DNA from: JBHIER01 sp046760705 [NCBI: bacterium]
Lineage (GTDB): Bacteria > JBHIER01 > G020348925
Direction: 5' to 3'
Length of the DNA stretch: 7,310 nucleotides
Assembly (NCBI GenBank): GCA_046760705.1
Contig: JBHIER010000162.1
Span: 1 to 7,310, forward strand
Positions 7,296-7,310 of this stretch are shown piece by piece (within the stretch, counting starts at the first letter, position 1; every line of letters begins with the position of its first letter). The notes beneath the pieces were generated by a model. It saw only the letters and a list, made by a program, of their open reading frames with translations. It ran no database searches and had not been told where the DNA came from. Both the position numbers and the translations under genes were made by a program.

Positions 7296-7310
7296 CGCAT
7301 GACATATAAG

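Noticed and set aside
7243-7310. TTGACG and TATAAG-like hexamers at the window end
   Set aside because: They are too far apart to form one promoter, and neither has a partner box at normal spacing.

Overview
The window looks like chromosomal DNA from a diderm (Gram-negative-type), probably uncultured bacterium. The evidence is separate secD and secF genes in one operon, a strong sigma70-type promoter, GC-rich codon use, and a large secreted protein ending in a type I dockerin. The dockerin wording and the Ig-like/LamG/FN3-like domain mix resemble proteins from candidate phyla around the FCB group (for example Zixibacteria or KSB1). That placement is inference from pattern memory, not a search. 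All supported genes are on the + strand.

Layout. Bases 1-183 hold the leader of the Sec operon, with a near-consensus promoter (TTGACA, 17-nt spacer, TATATT). secD (184-1971) and secF (1998-2951) follow with a 26-nt gap and encode the accessory membrane subunits of the Sec translocon. Next is a decayed toxin-antitoxin locus: a BrnT-like toxin gene reduced to its N-terminal and C-terminal ends by an internal, out-of-frame deletion (3007-3155), overlapping an intact CopG/BrnA-like ribbon-helix-helix antitoxin (3142-3423). A 230-nt stretch (3424-3653) has no convincing gene, only a short inverted repeat and an open frame without a start. A DUF456-type membrane protein (3654-4124) is followed 8 nt later by a gene of about 3.1 kb (4133-7235).

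The large gene encodes a signal peptide, an Ig-like domain apparently interrupted by a LamG (concanavalin-like) domain, an FN3-like domain, a putative glycoside-hydrolase-like TIM barrel, a jelly-roll carbohydrate-binding-like domain, a small beta domain and a C-terminal dockerin. It is split by a +1 frameshift near the AAAA run at 4448-4451. The signal-peptide part and the 906-codon downstream frame are therefore in different frames. This may be an assembly or sequencing indel, a real pseudogene, or less likely recoding.

Functionally, SecDF would help export proteins such as the dockerin enzyme, but the only physical link is adjacency. DUF456 and the dockerin gene probably form a two-gene transcription unit. 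The most noteworthy items are the frameshifted dockerin-bearing putative glycosidase, its nested domain order, and the orphan antitoxin left by a precise toxin deletion.
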